Source: Mycolicibacterium sp. CH28
GTDB lineage: Bacteria > Actinomycetota > Actinomycetes > Mycobacteriales > Mycobacteriaceae
Reading direction: 5' to 3'
Assembly: GCF_004745805.1 (NCBI RefSeq)
Contig: NZ_SRLQ01000003.1
Location: 310,001-374,000 of the forward strand
DNA: 64,000 bases
Shown: piece by piece, positions 27,528 to 38,475 of the stretch
Numbering within the stretch: the stretch's first letter is position 1
How the letters are laid out: each line of letters starts with the position of its first letter
The notes under the pieces: model-generated
What the model saw: only the letters and a program-made list of their open reading frames with translations
Told to the model about the DNA's origin: nothing
Database searches by the model: none
Made by a program: the position numbers and the translations under genes

Positions 27528-28465
27528 GTGCGGGAGTAGTCCCAGTACTGCAGCCACTGCACGGCCGCGAACACGACCAGCGTCAGCAGGTAGCCGGCGA
27601 CCAGCACCGCGGCACCAACCACACTGGTGCGGGTGTCGGCCCCGTCGACCGGGTCCAGCCAGCGGCGAAACCACTGCCCGGCCCACGGCATCAGCACCCA
27701 CTGCAGGGCCGCAACGCTGACCACCTGGCTCAGCCACATCACCAACCAGGGTGGCGCGTCCAGTTGGTCGAGCACCGGGCCGAAGAACCGCGACAACAAC
27801 ATGACCGTCGGGTAGAGCACGAGCAGGATCAGCATCGCGGTCTTCCACTTCGGCGTAACCGCGGTGCGCCCGTTCTCGGTGCGCACCGTGGCGCCGAACG
27901 CCGTCGTCCACGACACCATGGAGAACTCGTGGGTCAGACTGGACCGCAGCGGCCCCAAGGCGCCCAACCGCTGCGGAGAGCTCAGCCAGGTCACCAGCTG
28001 GCGTTCGGTCCGAAACCGCAGCACCGCGAACGACTCTCCACCGTCCACCGGGGCGAACGTGCAGCACCCTTCGAAGCCACTGAAGCTCGAGCTGGCTTCG
28101 GCCAGTTGGGATTGAGCGGCGACGAATTCGGCCTCGCGACCGGGCTCGACGGTGTGCCGGAACACCCCGGCGCCGGGCGGCACTGCGTCCTCAGTGATCA
28201 CCAGATCGGAAGTGGCATTGAGAATTCCACGCTGCTCGCCGACACGGAACAGTCGCTGCCGGGCGTCGCTGTCCAGCCACGCGTGCAACGCGTCTTCGCT
28301 GTCGAAGCTCACCGCGACACCCCAGTCCAGATGCGGCTGGCCCAGGACCGACACCCGGAAATCGACTGCCTCTGGCGCGGACGCCGCGAGCTCACCGGCC
28401 CAAGCGTTGAAATCTGCAGAATCGTTCATCGGATGAAAGATCGTGACGACGGTCGCTGCGCTCAT
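27524..28465 (-). CDS. membrane protein with tandem antibiotic-biosynthesis-monooxygenase-like domains
   Basis: A 313-residue protein. The N-terminal 190 residues contain two ferredoxin-like ABM-type repeats: about 5-95 with DFNAWAGELAASAP and HLDWGVAVSF, and about 100-185 with EFVAAQSQLAEA and FAVLRFRTERQLVTWL. The C-terminal 110 residues carry about three membrane segments (TAMLILLVLYPTVMLLS, LVMWLSQVVSVAALQWVL, SVVGAAVLVAGYLLTLVVF). Such fusions occur in actinobacteria. Cofactor-free oxygenase activity is possible but not shown by any residue here. Confidence 0.8.
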   Translation of the reverse strand: MSAATVVTIFHPMNDSADFNAWAGELAASAPEAVDFRVSVLGQPHLDWGVAVSFDSEDALHAWLDSDARQRLFRVGEQRGILNATSDLVITEDAVPPGAGVFRHTVEPGREAEFVAAQSQLAEASSSFSGFEGCCTFAPVDGGESFAVLRFRTERQLVTWLSSPQRLGALGPLRSSLTHEFSMVSWTTAFGATVRTENGRTAVTPKWKTAMLILLVLYPTVMLLSRFFGPVLDQLDAPPWLVMWLSQVVSVAALQWVLMPWAGQWFRRWLDPVDGADTRTSVVGAAVLVAGYLLTLVVFAAVQWLQYWDYSRT

Positions 28466-28501
28466 GGCCGTCAGGATCTCATCTCCCCAGCAGACGCCGG
28501 G

Positions 28502-29074
28502 TCAGTACGGGTGCTTGTTCGGGCGGTTGTCCCATGCCTCGTAGGCAGGCGCGGCCAGGTCGGGCCTGAGCTGACGGATGGTGATACTGCGTTGTTCGTA
28601 GGGCCTGGCGAAGTCCTCGTACTGGAACTCGTCGTCGAATCCGATCCGGCTGGTCTCGGCCAGGTCGTTGGCGAAGTAGACCGCCTCGATACGGGCCCAA
28701 TAGATGGCGCTCATACACATCGGACACGGCGCGCCACTGATGTAAATCTCGTGCCCCATAAGCATTTTTGCACGCATCGGGACCTTGTCCGGTGAGCCGG
28801 GCGGGCGGGGCACCAGCTCGAGCAGCGACTCGTTGACACGACCGACCGAGATCGAGGGCGCCTCGGGGTTCAACACCGCACAGGCCTTGCGGATCGTCTC
28901 GATCTCGGCGTGGGCGGTGACGTCACCGGTCAGCAGGACTCGATTCTGTCCGCGCGCGACGATCTGGCCGTCCCGGACGATCACGGCGCCGAACGGTCCT
29001 CCCCAGCCATTTTCCACCGACTCCTCGGCGAGCCGACACGCCTCCGTCATCAGCTCGTCTGGCGTCATCGTCAA
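28502..29074 (-). CDS. nucleoside/guanine deaminase family protein
   Basis: A 190-residue zinc-dependent deaminase of the CDA fold. The zinc and proton-shuttle motif HAEIETI (His, Glu) and the second zinc motif PCPMC are intact, with GGPFGAVIVRDGQIVARGQN before them. Guanine deaminase (GuaD type) is the closest style; tRNA adenosine deaminase usually has a different C-terminus. An insertion (about residues 75-105, NESLLELVPRPPGSPDK) is longer than usual. The start at 29074 is ATG, with a second ATG 6 bases in. Confidence 0.87.
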   Translation of the reverse strand: MTMTPDELMTEACRLAEESVENGWGGPFGAVIVRDGQIVARGQNRVLLTGDVTAHAEIETIRKACAVLNPEAPSISVGRVNESLLELVPRPPGSPDKVPMRAKMLMGHEIYISGAPCPMCMSAIYWARIEAVYFANDLAETSRIGFDDEFQYEDFARPYEQRSITIRQLRPDLAAPAYEAWDNRPNKHPY

Positions 29075-29158
29075 TTCCCGTCAATTCCTTTGCCCCACAT
29101 ACCTGCAAGTGGGGTAACGGTAACCCACCGAGGCAACGGCGCAACTCGAGCAGCGAGA

Positions 29159-29575
29159 TCAGTAGGCCCCGGCATTGGGCGATGAGGTGGTGGCGTACGG
29201 GTTGGAGATCGTCGCGGTGGTCTCCGGTGTCGTGCTCGAAGGCTCCGGCGGCGCCAGCTCCGTGGCGCTCACGGTGGGCGATGGCGGTGCCTCGCTGGTC
29301 GGGCTCAGATCGGTCGTCGAGATAGGTGGGGAGGTCGTCACCGTCGTCGTCACATGCGGAGTCGAGGTGGGCGTGGTCCGCGCCGACTGCGGCGCCGGCG
29401 CCGGAGCCGGCGCATGCTTGTGCGAACTTTGTGCGGTGTCCATGACGGCGAGCACCAGGATCACCAGCAGCAGCACCGCCGCCACCCCGGAGACGTAGAT
29501 CAGGGTGTTGCCGGGCCGGCCGTCGCCCGTTTCGTCGTCGGCATCCGTGCCCACGGGCAGAAATAGTACGGTCAC
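29159..29575 (-). CDS. Thr/Pro-rich single-pass membrane protein
   Basis: A 138-residue protein. A short N-terminal acidic segment is followed by one membrane helix (TLIYVSGVAAVLLLVILVLA, about residues 24-46) and a long low-complexity outer tail rich in Thr, Ser, Pro and Ala (about 55-138). Such tails are often O-mannosylated in mycobacteria. There is no enzymatic domain. The start faces the GAP-family gene divergently. Confidence 0.7.
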   Translation of the reverse strand: MTVLFLPVGTDADDETGDGRPGNTLIYVSGVAAVLLLVILVLAVMDTAQSSHKHAPAPAPAPQSARTTPTSTPHVTTTVTTSPPISTTDLSPTSEAPPSPTVSATELAPPEPSSTTPETTATISNPYATTSSPNAGAY

Positions 29576-29619
29576 CCCGTGGCCGTACGTTGACCATCTA
29601 CCGCCAGGAGGAGCATGTG

Positions 29620-30285
29620 ATGAGCAGTCTGGGCTCGGAGCTGGCCGAGTTGATCCCGTTGGCGCTGGTCATCACGCTGTCCCCCCTGACGATCATCCCG
29701 GGCATCCTGATGTTGCACACGCCCACGCCCCGCCCGACCAGCCTGGCCTTCCTGGTGGGCTGGGTGGTAGGCATCGGCGGTCTCACCGCCGGGTTCGTCT
29801 TGGTCTCCAATGCGCTCGGCGGCCTGAACAAGCAGCCGACGTGGGCACCCTACGTCCGCATCGCGATCGGCGCGGCACTGATCGTATTCGGGCTGTACCG
29901 CTGGTTCACCCGCCACCGCTCAGCGCACACACCGGGCTGGATGAAGTCGATGACCAGCATCGGCCCCGGCCGGGCTTTCGGCACCGCGCTGGTACTGATT
30001 GTGATCAACCCCAAGGTGTTGTTCATGTGTGCCGCAGCGGGTTTGGCGATCGGGTCGGCAGGCTTGGGCGCCACCGGAGCCTGGACCGCCGATGCGGTGT
30101 TCACCGCCGTCGCCGCCTCGTCGGTCGCGCTGCCGGTACTGGCCTACCTGGTGGCGGGCGAGAAACTGGACGAGCCGCTGACCAGGCTGAAAAACTGGAT
30201 GGAGGCCCAGCACGCGACGCTGGTCGCCGCGATCCTCGTCGTCATCGGTCTAATGGTGCTGTACAAGGGAATTCACGGGCTGTAG
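29620..30285 (+). CDS. GAP (Sap) family membrane protein
   Basis: A 221-residue protein with six membrane segments, of the GAP/Sap family named after the glycopeptidolipid addressing protein of mycobacteria. LIPLALVITLSPLTIIPGIL is the conserved first helix and VLIVINPKVLFMCAAAG carries the central N-P-K motif. ATG 29620 has AGGAGG in range. Family members take part in surface lipid export; no glycopeptidolipid genes are in this window. A second family member lies at 56386-57144. Confidence 0.85.
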   Translation: MSSLGSELAELIPLALVITLSPLTIIPGILMLHTPTPRPTSLAFLVGWVVGIGGLTAGFVLVSNALGGLNKQPTWAPYVRIAIGAALIVFGLYRWFTRHRSAHTPGWMKSMTSIGPGRAFGTALVLIVINPKVLFMCAAAGLAIGSAGLGATGAWTADAVFTAVAASSVALPVLAYLVAGEKLDEPLTRLKNWMEAQHATLVAAILVVIGLMVLYKGIHGL

Positions 30286-30341
30286 GCGCCATATTGGCCG
30301 CGTTACGGCGATCGTGATCACCGGCGCCTAAGATCGCCGCT

Positions 30342-31520
30342 GTGGGCCTCGAGGATCGTGACGCGCTGCGGGTGCTGCAGGCTGCCTTCGAAAACTCGGG
30401 CGCTCCCCAGGCCGACTCCGACGAACTGATTCGCCGTCTCTACACCCGGTGGTTCGCCCTGGACGCGGCAGTACGCGACCTGTTTCCGCCGGAGCTTGGC
30501 CCCCAGCGTGCGGCGTTCGGCCAGGCCATGCACTGGGTGTTCGGTGAGTTCGTGGCCCAGCGCGCGCAGGAGCCGGTCGCCTTTCTCGCCCAGCTTGGCC
30601 GCGATCACCGCAAATACGGTGTGACACAACAACATTACGAAAGCTTGCGACGCGCGTGGTATTCCACGATGCGCAGCCATCTGATCGACAGCTGGACCGG
30701 CGCCGTCGACGACGCCGCCACTCAGGCCATCAACCTGATAACCGGCATCATGTCCGGTGCGGCCGATGCCGAGGACGGCCCCGCGTGGTGGGACGGCACG
30801 GTCCTGGAACACCACCGGGTCTCGCGCGACCTCGCGGTGATCCGCCTGCACCTGGACCGGTCGATGCCCTACCACCCCGGCCAGTTCGTCAACGTCCAGA
30901 TCCCGCAGTGGCCGCGGCGTTGGCGCTACCTGTCGCCCGCCATGCCGGCAGACCCGGACGGCTTGATCGAGTTCCACGTGCGCTCCGTGCTCGGCGGCAT
31001 GGTCAGCAACTCGCTGGTCGCCGAGACCAGGCCCGGCGACCGGTGGCGACTCTCCAGCCCGCACGGTGGGCTACACGTCGACCGCGACGGCGGCGACGTG
31101 CTGATGGTGGCCGGTAGCACCGGACTGGCCCCGCTGCGCGCCATCATCATGGATCTGTGCCGATTCGGGGAGAACCCGCGGGTGCATCTGTTCTTCGGCG
31201 CCCGCTATCCCTGCGAGCTCTACGACCTGCGGACCCTGTGGGAGATCGCCGCGTCCAATCCGTGGCTATCGGTGTCGCCGGTGTCGGAGTACGCCGGTGA
31301 CCCACCGTGGGCGGGCGACTATCCCGACGTCCAGCCACCCCGCGGGCTGCACGTGCGCCAGACCGGGCGGTTACCGGAGGTAGTGACCAAGTACGGCGGG
31401 TGGGGTGATCGCCAGATCTTGATCTGCGGCGGCCCCGCCATGGTGCGCGCCACCCGCGATGCGCTGATCGCCAAGGGCGCGCCGCCGGAGCGCATTCAGC
31501 ACGACCCGCTGGTGGGTTGA
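30342..31520 (+). CDS. type II flavohemoglobin-like protein, Rv0385-type
   Basis: A 392-residue globin-reductase fusion. The globin domain (1-140) contains the proximal His region GRDHRKYGVTQQHY. The FAD domain (about 145-245) has the Arg-Tyr-Ser-like motif as RWRYLSPA and the NAD domain (about 250-390) starts VAGSTGLAPLRAII. Length and changed FAD motif fit the mycobacterial type II group (Rv0385, 390 residues), which differs from NO-dioxygenase Hmp proteins and is reported to couple D-lactate oxidation to electron transfer. GTG 30342. In M. tuberculosis its relative is next to clpB; here about 9 kb, including the nitrile locus, lies between. Confidence 0.9.
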   Translation: MGLEDRDALRVLQAAFENSGAPQADSDELIRRLYTRWFALDAAVRDLFPPELGPQRAAFGQAMHWVFGEFVAQRAQEPVAFLAQLGRDHRKYGVTQQHYESLRRAWYSTMRSHLIDSWTGAVDDAATQAINLITGIMSGAADAEDGPAWWDGTVLEHHRVSRDLAVIRLHLDRSMPYHPGQFVNVQIPQWPRRWRYLSPAMPADPDGLIEFHVRSVLGGMVSNSLVAETRPGDRWRLSSPHGGLHVDRDGGDVLMVAGSTGLAPLRAIIMDLCRFGENPRVHLFFGARYPCELYDLRTLWEIAASNPWLSVSPVSEYAGDPPWAGDYPDVQPPRGLHVRQTGRLPEVVTKYGGWGDRQILICGGPAMVRATRDALIAKGAPPERIQHDPLVG

Positions 31521-31530
31521 GCCCAGGGGC

Positions 31531-31605
31531 CACTACTTCTGTGACTTTCGTCCCTTCCACCCAGCTTCAACTGAGACGAACATCACAGCGTGGGGGCTAG
31601 TAGTG
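31531..31605. promoter_or_regulatory. long imperfect hairpin between the flavohemoglobin gene and the acyl-CoA synthetase operon
   Basis: Outer arms CACTACT (31531-31537) and AGTAGTG (31599-31605) pair perfectly. Inside them, CTGTGA-CT-TTCGTC (31539-31552) pairs with GACGAA-CA-TCACAG (31575-31588) except for a 2x2 internal loop. The right arm ends 10 bases before the start at 31616. It could be a terminator for the gene before, or a 5' leader element that hides the ribosome site of the operon after. Confidence 0.6.
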
Positions 31606-31615
31606 AGGGGTTGCG

Positions 31616-31873
31616 ATGACGGCTGCGGGTTCGGCTGACGCCACCGACGACCGCGAATTCGACACCATCGCTTGGCAATTCCTGTGTTCGCAGTACATCG
31701 GGCGCACCTACTGGGATTGGCCGCTGGAACGGCGCCTCGACGCCTTTCTTCGCCATCAGGGCCGCGAGGACATCCTCAAGGACGGCGCCGCCTACGCCAC
31801 CGTCGTGGACCGCGTGATGGCCAACCTGGGACGGGCCCGCCGCGACGGCGTGCTGTCCCCGCCACATGCGTAG
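31616..31873 (+). CDS. small conserved hypothetical protein leading the E1-E2-ACP operon
   Basis: An 85-residue soluble protein, not recognised. The pattern [20 protein letters not shown] followed by [11 protein letters not shown] and a C-terminal helix suggests a compact helical protein. ATG 31616 lies right after the hairpin at 31531-31605, and the stop is 8 bases before the synthetase start, so it is the first gene of the operon. It may be an assembly or regulatory subunit, by position only. Confidence 0.7.
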   Translation: MTAAGSADATDDREFDTIAWQFLCSQYIGRTYWDWPLERRLDAFLRHQGREDILKDGAAYATVVDRVMANLGRARRDGVLSPPHA

Positions 31874-31881
31874 GAGGAGCT

Positions 31882-33650
<1,769 letters not shown>

Positions 33651-33654
<4 letters not shown>

Positions 33655-34628
33655 CCAACAATCAGGACTTGGCCCGAGGGCTGCTCTCCGACATGATCCG
33701 AGTCCGCCGGATGGAGGAGATGTGCGCCGAAATGTACAGCGCTGCAAAGATTCGCGGCTTCCTGCACCTCTACGTCGGCGAGGAAGCGGTGGCCGCGGGT
33801 TCGCTACGTGCGCTGGGGCCCGAGGATGCCGTGGTGACGACCTACCGAGACCACGCCCACGCGTTGCTGCGCGGCGTCCCGATGACCAAGATCATGGCCG
33901 AGATGTACGGAAAGGTCGAGGGCTGCTCGGGCGGTCGCGGCGGGTCGATGCACCTGTTCGACGCCGAGCGGCGGTTCTACGGCGGCAACGCCATCGTCGC
34001 CGGGGGCCTGCCGCTGGCGGCGGGATTGGCCTTCGCCGACAAGCAACTGGACCGGAAGAACGTCACCGCATGCTATTTCGGCGAGGGCGCGACTGCCGAA
34101 GGGGCGTTTCACGAGTCCATGAACATGGCCGAGCTGTGGCAGCTTCCGGTGCTGTTCTGTTGCGAGAACAATCGATACGCGATGGGCACGGTGATCGACC
34201 ACGAGCTGTCCCAGCTGGATCTGGCGGCGAAGGCGGCGTCCTACCGCGTGCCCAGCGCATCGGCCGACGGAATGGATGTACTGGCCTGCCACACCGTCAC
34301 GCAGCAGGCCGTCGAACACATCCGCACCGAAGGCGGACCGTTCTTCATCGAGTTCCGCACCTACCGTTTCCGTCCGCACTCGATGTTCGACCCCGAACTC
34401 TATCGGGAGAAGGCCGAAGTTGAGGAGTGGCGTAAGCGTGACCCGATCCACCTCTTCAGCGAGAAGTGCTTGGCCGATGGCACGGTGACCGCCGCGGACA
34501 TCGCCGCCACGCAGGCCGCCGCCGAGACCGAGGTGGCCGAGGCGGCGGCCTACGCCGAGGCGGGCACCTGGGAGAGCATCGACGACCTTGCCCGGCATCT
34601 GATGTCGCCGGCGGAGGCACTGCCATGA
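33651..34628 (+). CDS. 2-oxoacid/acetoin dehydrogenase E1 alpha subunit
   Basis: A 325-residue thiamine diphosphate enzyme subunit of the PDH-E1 alpha/AcoA family. The loop [20 protein letters not shown] and the ThDP-Mg motif [17 protein letters not shown] ending in CENN (about residues 142-175) are present; the first Gly-Asp-Gly is Gly-Glu-Gly here. E1 decarboxylates or cleaves a 2-oxo or 2-hydroxy-ketone substrate and hands the acyl group to the lipoyl arm of E2. It overlaps E1 beta as ATGA. Acetoin, pyruvate and ketose phosphates are all possible substrates. Confidence 0.9.
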
Positions 34629-35641
34629 AGACGACCTACCGCAACGCGGTGCACGACGCGATTCGCCATGCCATGCAGGAAGACTCGCGCGTCCTGCTGC
34701 TGGGTGAGGATGTCGGCGCCTACGGCGGAACCTACGCCGCCTCCAAGGGGTTGCTCCAAGAATTCGGGCCTGAGCGGATCAGGGACACCCCGCTCTCGGA
34801 GCTGGGCTTCGTCGGCATCGGAGTCGGCGCCGCCCTGAACGGCCTCCGCCCGATCGTGGAAGTGATGACCGTCAACTTCAGCCTGTTGGCGCTGGATCAG
34901 ATCGTCAACACCGCCGCCGCGCTGCGCCATATGTCCGGCGGCCAGTTCTCCGTTCCGCTGGTGGTACGGATGGCCACCGGCGCGGGACGCCAACTGGCAG
35001 CGCAGCATTCGCACAGTTTCGAGGGCTGGTACGCGCACATCCCCGGCATCAAGGTCCTGGCTCCGGCCACGGTGGCCGATGCCTACGGAATGCTGCTCAC
35101 CGCACTGGCCGATCCCGACCCGACGATCATCTTCGAACACGTCCAGCTCTACAACACCTCCGTCGACGTCGACACCTTGACAGCCACCGACATCGCCCGG
35201 GCAGCGGTGCGGCGCACCGGAACCGATGTCACCCTGATCACCTACGGCGGCTGCCTGCCGAAGACGCTGGATGCCGCAGATCAGCTGGCGCTGTCCGGAA
35301 TCGACTGCGAGGTAATCGATTTGCGGGTGCTGCGACCACTCGATGACGAGACGATCCTGAAGTCAGTGCGCAAAACCCACCGGGCCGTCGTCGTCGACGA
35401 GATGTGGCGCACCGGGAGTTTCGCCGGCGAGATCTGTGCCCGCATCATCGAGGGCGCGTTCTACGAACTCGACGCCCCCGTCGCCCGGGTCTGCACCGAG
35501 GAAGTGCCGATCCCCTACGCCAAGCACCTGGAGGAGGCGGCACTGCCGCAGCCGGAGAAGATCGTGGCCGCGGTGCGCGGCCTGTTCGGGGATTCCGGCG
35601 GGCCGCAGCGTAGTAGCGACTCGGGGGTGGAGGACCGATGA
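34625..35641 (+). CDS. 2-oxoacid/acetoin dehydrogenase E1 beta subunit
   Basis: A 338-residue transketolase-like subunit that forms the alpha2beta2 E1. Family blocks seen are [14 protein letters not shown] with the catalytic Glu, [38 protein letters not shown] and the C-terminal half with [15 protein letters not shown]. The C-terminus has about 15 extra Ser/Gly-rich residues after [11 protein letters not shown] 34625 overlaps the alpha stop, and the stop overlaps the E2 start by 4 bases. Translational coupling across all three genes keeps the subunits equal. Confidence 0.92.
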   Translation: MKTTYRNAVHDAIRHAMQEDSRVLLLGEDVGAYGGTYAASKGLLQEFGPERIRDTPLSELGFVGIGVGAALNGLRPIVEVMTVNFSLLALDQIVNTAAALRHMSGGQFSVPLVVRMATGAGRQLAAQHSHSFEGWYAHIPGIKVLAPATVADAYGMLLTALADPDPTIIFEHVQLYNTSVDVDTLTATDIARAAVRRTGTDVTLITYGGCLPKTLDAADQLALSGIDCEVIDLRVLRPLDDETILKSVRKTHRAVVVDEMWRTGSFAGEICARIIEGAFYELDAPVARVCTEEVPIPYAKHLEEAALPQPEKIVAAVRGLFGDSGGPQRSSDSGVEDR

Positions 35642-36837
35642 TCGAGTTCACCATGCCCGCTCTCGGGGCCGACATGGACGAGGGCACCCTCAACGAGTGG
35701 CTGATCAAGCCCGGTGACACGATCACCCGCGGGCAGATCGTCGCCGTGGTCGAAACCACCAAGGCCGCAGTCGAGATCGAATGCTGGCACGACGGGGTGG
35801 TCGGTGAGCTGCTGGTGCCGGTCGGCCAGACCGTCGCGGTCGGTGCCCCGCTGGCCACCCTGCTGGAGCCCGGGGAGACGGCCGTGCCGCCCTCTCCGGC
35901 TGCGGTGGCCGGCCCGGTGGTCAGCCCACACGGCGAGGCTCCGGTGGGCCATCGGTTGTGGGTGTCGCCCCTGGCGCGGCGGACGGCGCTGTCGCTCGGC
36001 GTCGACCTGAAGACCGTCACCGGAACCGGCCCGCAGGGCGCGATCACCCTGATCGACGTCGAGCACGCCGCCGCCACCGCCCATCATGCCGAACCCAAAC
36101 CCGTGGCGGTGCCCGCACCGGCGGCCGAGTCGTCGACGGCGCCGAAGTCGGCGGCGGAGAAGGCCAGGGAACGCGGTGCGGCCATGCGCGCGTCGATCGC
36201 CGCGGCGATGGGCCGGTCCAAGCGGGAGATCCCGCACTACTACCTGTCCGACGAGATCATCCTGGACACCGCGTTAACCTGGCTGACCGAGCAGAACCTC
36301 AACCGGCCGATCACCGAACGGCTGCTCCCGGCGGTACTGCAACTCAAGGCGGTGGCCCTAGCCGCCCAGCGGTTCGGCGAGTTCAGCGGGTTCTGGCGCG
36401 ATGAGGGCTACGAACCGCACCCGGCTGTGCATGTCGGCGTGGCGATCTCGCTGCGCGGTGGCGGACTGGTGGCCCCGGCGATCCACGATGTGGCCGAGAA
36501 GAAGCTCGACGAGCTGATGGCCGACCTGACCGATCTGGTCGCTCGGGCCCGAGCCGGCTCGCTGCGCAGCTCGGAGATGTCTGACCCGACCATCACCGTC
36601 ACCAACCTCGGCGACAAGGGGGTCGACGCGGTGTTCGGCGTCATCTACCCGCCGCAGGTCGCCATCGTCGGTTTCGGCAGGCCCGCCCAGCGGGTGGTCG
36701 TCGTCGACGGCGGTATCCGTGTCGCCACGACCGTGCAGACCAGTCTGTCCGCCGACCATCGGGCCAGCGACGGTCACCGCGGCGCATTGTTCCTGGCCGA
36801 GATCAATCGGCTGCTGCAGCAGCCCGGTGAACTGTAG
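35638..36837 (+). CDS. E2 dihydrolipoamide acyltransferase
   Basis: A 399-residue E2 core enzyme with one lipoyl domain (1-80; lipoylated Lys about 42 in [11 protein letters not shown]). A subunit-binding domain follows (about 108-142, [20 protein letters not shown]), then an Ala/Pro linker and a catalytic domain (about 180-399) with the family end motif [13 protein letters not shown] holding the catalytic His and Asp. All parts needed for acyl transfer are present. Normal E2 passes the acyl group to CoA. No E3 (dihydrolipoamide dehydrogenase) is in the operon, so reoxidation must use E3 from elsewhere, or the acyl group may go to the ACP encoded 25 bases after. Confidence 0.93.
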   Translation: MIEFTMPALGADMDEGTLNEWLIKPGDTITRGQIVAVVETTKAAVEIECWHDGVVGELLVPVGQTVAVGAPLATLLEPGETAVPPSPAAVAGPVVSPHGEAPVGHRLWVSPLARRTALSLGVDLKTVTGTGPQGAITLIDVEHAAATAHHAEPKPVAVPAPAAESSTAPKSAAEKARERGAAMRASIAAAMGRSKREIPHYYLSDEIILDTALTWLTEQNLNRPITERLLPAVLQLKAVALAAQRFGEFSGFWRDEGYEPHPAVHVGVAISLRGGGLVAPAIHDVAEKKLDELMADLTDLVARARAGSLRSSEMSDPTITVTNLGDKGVDAVFGVIYPPQVAIVGFGRPAQRVVVVDGGIRVATTVQTSLSADHRASDGHRGALFLAEINRLLQQPGEL

Positions 36838-36862
36838 ACAGCGCTGTGGAAGGGAGCTGGAG

Positions 36863-37105
36863 GTGAGCGATACCGCTATCCGCGACGAGGTGGTCGAAGA
36901 ACTGCTCACGATCGCGCCGGAGATCGAGGAGGGGGATCTGTCCGACACCGAACTGCTGCGCGACCAGGTTGACCTGGACTCGATGGACTGGCTGAACTTT
37001 CTGGTCCGGCTGCACAAACGGTTCGAGGTCGACATACCCGAGTCGGAGTACGCCTCGCTGCGGACGATCGACGACCTGACGAGCTACATCGCCAGCCACC
37101 GTTAG
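36863..37105 (+). CDS. acyl carrier protein
   Basis: An 80-residue acidic four-helix carrier. The phosphopantetheine Ser is in QVDLDSMDWLNFLVRL (DSM motif, about residue 39), with the usual acidic helix II after it and PESEYASLRTIDDL in helix III-IV. GTG 36863 follows GGAGCTGGAG; an earlier in-frame start inside the E2 gene would add unrelated residues. It sits between E2 and the aldose epimerase in the same operon. A discrete ACP here is unusual for a housekeeping dehydrogenase and suggests a carrier-bound product. Confidence 0.92.
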   Translation: MSDTAIRDEVVEELLTIAPEIEEGDLSDTELLRDQVDLDSMDWLNFLVRLHKRFEVDIPESEYASLRTIDDLTSYIASHR

Positions 37106-37114
37106 AATCCGACG

Positions 37115-38017
37115 ATGGCACAACTGCCGTCCGTCGAACTCAGCGACCCGTCCTCCCCGCTGACTGCCACGTTCGTCCCGTCGGCCGGCATGATCTGCAC
37201 GTCATTGTCCGACGACGGTGTCGAGCTGCTGGGTCAGCGCCGCGGATTGCAGGCCTACCTGACCACAGGTAAGACGATGGGCATCCCGATCCTGTATCCG
37301 TGGGCGAATCGGCTCAGCGCCAACGGTTATGGACTCGACGGTGGGGCGGTGACGCTGACCCCGGGGGTCGGCGGCGTCCGCTCCGACGAACACGGCCTGG
37401 TGATCCACGGCGTGCTCGCCGCCTATCCCGGCTGGCTGGTCACCGAACAGTCGAGCAATCGGCTGACCGCCGACGTGGACTTCGGGGGGCAGCCGCGCCT
37501 GCTGGCCAGCTTCCCGTTCCCACATGTCGTCACCCTCGACATCGCGCTGGCCGACCGGGCCCTGACCGTGAAGACGACGGTCACGCCCACCACGGCAGCG
37601 TCGGTGCCGCTGTGCTTCGGCTTCCATCCCTACCTGACCATCCCCGGGGTGCCGCGTTCGGAGTGGACCTTGCAGACCCCGCCGCTGCGCCATCTGCCGG
37701 TCGATACCTGGGGGATCCCGACCGGCGAATTCGAGGAATGGCCGGCACTGGCAGAGAGGCTGGGCGAGAAGACCTTCGACGACGGGTTCGACGACGTCCC
37801 CCAGGGTGGGGTGTTCGCGCTCAGCGGTGGCGACCGCCGCATCGAGGTGATTTTCGACCGCGGATTCCCGGCGGCGCAGATCTTCGCCCCGGGTACCGAA
37901 GATCTGGTGGCCATCGAACCGATGGCCGCGCCGACCAACGCGCTGCGCAAGGGCGGCTACAGCACCGCCGTGCCGGGCCGACCGGCGACATCGACGTTCA
38001 CCATCCGGCTGGCCTGA
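37115..38017 (+). CDS. aldose 1-epimerase family protein
   Basis: A 300-residue galactose-mutarotase-like beta-sandwich protein. Family blocks are MGIPILYPWANRLSANGY near residue 55, the His in GLVIHGVLAAYPGW (about 95), the second His in FGFHPYLTIPG (about 172) and FAPGTEDLVAIEPMAAPTNA near 265 with the catalytic Glu. The enzyme interconverts sugar anomers. The gene starts 9 bases after the ACP, so a sugar or sugar-phosphate is likely in the same pathway. It ends before the convergent hspR gene with an inverted repeat between. Confidence 0.9.
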   Translation: MAQLPSVELSDPSSPLTATFVPSAGMICTSLSDDGVELLGQRRGLQAYLTTGKTMGIPILYPWANRLSANGYGLDGGAVTLTPGVGGVRSDEHGLVIHGVLAAYPGWLVTEQSSNRLTADVDFGGQPRLLASFPFPHVVTLDIALADRALTVKTTVTPTTAASVPLCFGFHPYLTIPGVPRSEWTLQTPPLRHLPVDTWGIPTGEFEEWPALAERLGEKTFDDGFDDVPQGGVFALSGGDRRIEVIFDRGFPAAQIFAPGTEDLVAIEPMAAPTNALRKGGYSTAVPGRPATSTFTIRLA

Positions 38018-38024
38018 CTTCTCA

Positions 38025-38083
38025 CCGAGATTGATCCTGCGCAGCTTGCTACGTGCAGTTCTCCTGCGCGAGTTCAATCTCGG
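38025..38083. terminator. inverted repeat between the convergent aldose epimerase and hspR genes
   Basis: CCGAGATTGA at 38025-38034 pairs perfectly with TCAATCTCGG at 38074-38083, with an inner self-complementary CTGCGCAG. Its place between two convergent stops (38017 and 38104) suits a two-way terminator. There is no T-run. Confidence 0.6.
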
Positions 38084-38103
38084 CGGAGCAAGCCGCGCCG
38101 AAA

Positions 38104-38475
38104 CTACCGCCGCGGCTTCCAGACCACCAGCGCGGTGCTCTTCGGCACGACGGCCAGTTCACGACGCTGCTTGGCCCGCAACGCCTCCAGTTCCTGTGCC
38201 ATCTCCTCCATGCGGGACTGCAGCGCCTCGACATGATTGGTCAATTCGATGATCCGCTTGATCCCGGCTAGGTTGACGCCCTCGTCCTGCGAGAGCCGCT
38301 GAACCTCGCGCAGCAGCTCTACGTCTCGTTCCGAATAGCGCCGGCCGCCACCGGAACTGCGTCGGGGGCTGACCAGACCGAGCCGGTCGTAGGTGCGCAG
38401 GGTCTGCGCGTGCATACCGGCCAGCTCGGCGGCCACCGAAATCAGGAACGTTCGGGCCTCGTCTGACGCGGCCAT
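38104..38475 (-). CDS. hspR: heat-shock repressor HspR
   Basis: A 123-residue MerR-type repressor that binds HAIR sites and uses DnaK as co-repressor. The N-terminal winged helix (about residues 8-75) has AAELAGMHAQTLRTYDRLGL and a wing with GGGRRYSERDV. A coiled coil follows (about 78-105, NHVEALQSRMEEMAQELEAL), and the hydrophobic tail ends VVWKPRR, like the tail known in M. tuberculosis HspR. ATG 38475 overlaps the dnaJ stop as ATGA. It is the last gene of the operon, so it limits its own supply through the dnaK HAIR. Confidence 0.97.
   Translation of the reverse strand: MAASDEARTFLISVAAELAGMHAQTLRTYDRLGLVSPRRSSGGGRRYSERDVELLREVQRLSQDEGVNLAGIKRIIELTNHVEALQSRMEEMAQELEALRAKQRRELAVVPKSTALVVWKPRR

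Noticed and set aside
31672..31881. N-terminal extension of the acyl-CoA synthetase
   Set aside because: The upstream residues are the out-of-frame shadow of the 85-residue gene; AGGAGG before ATG 31882 fixes the start.
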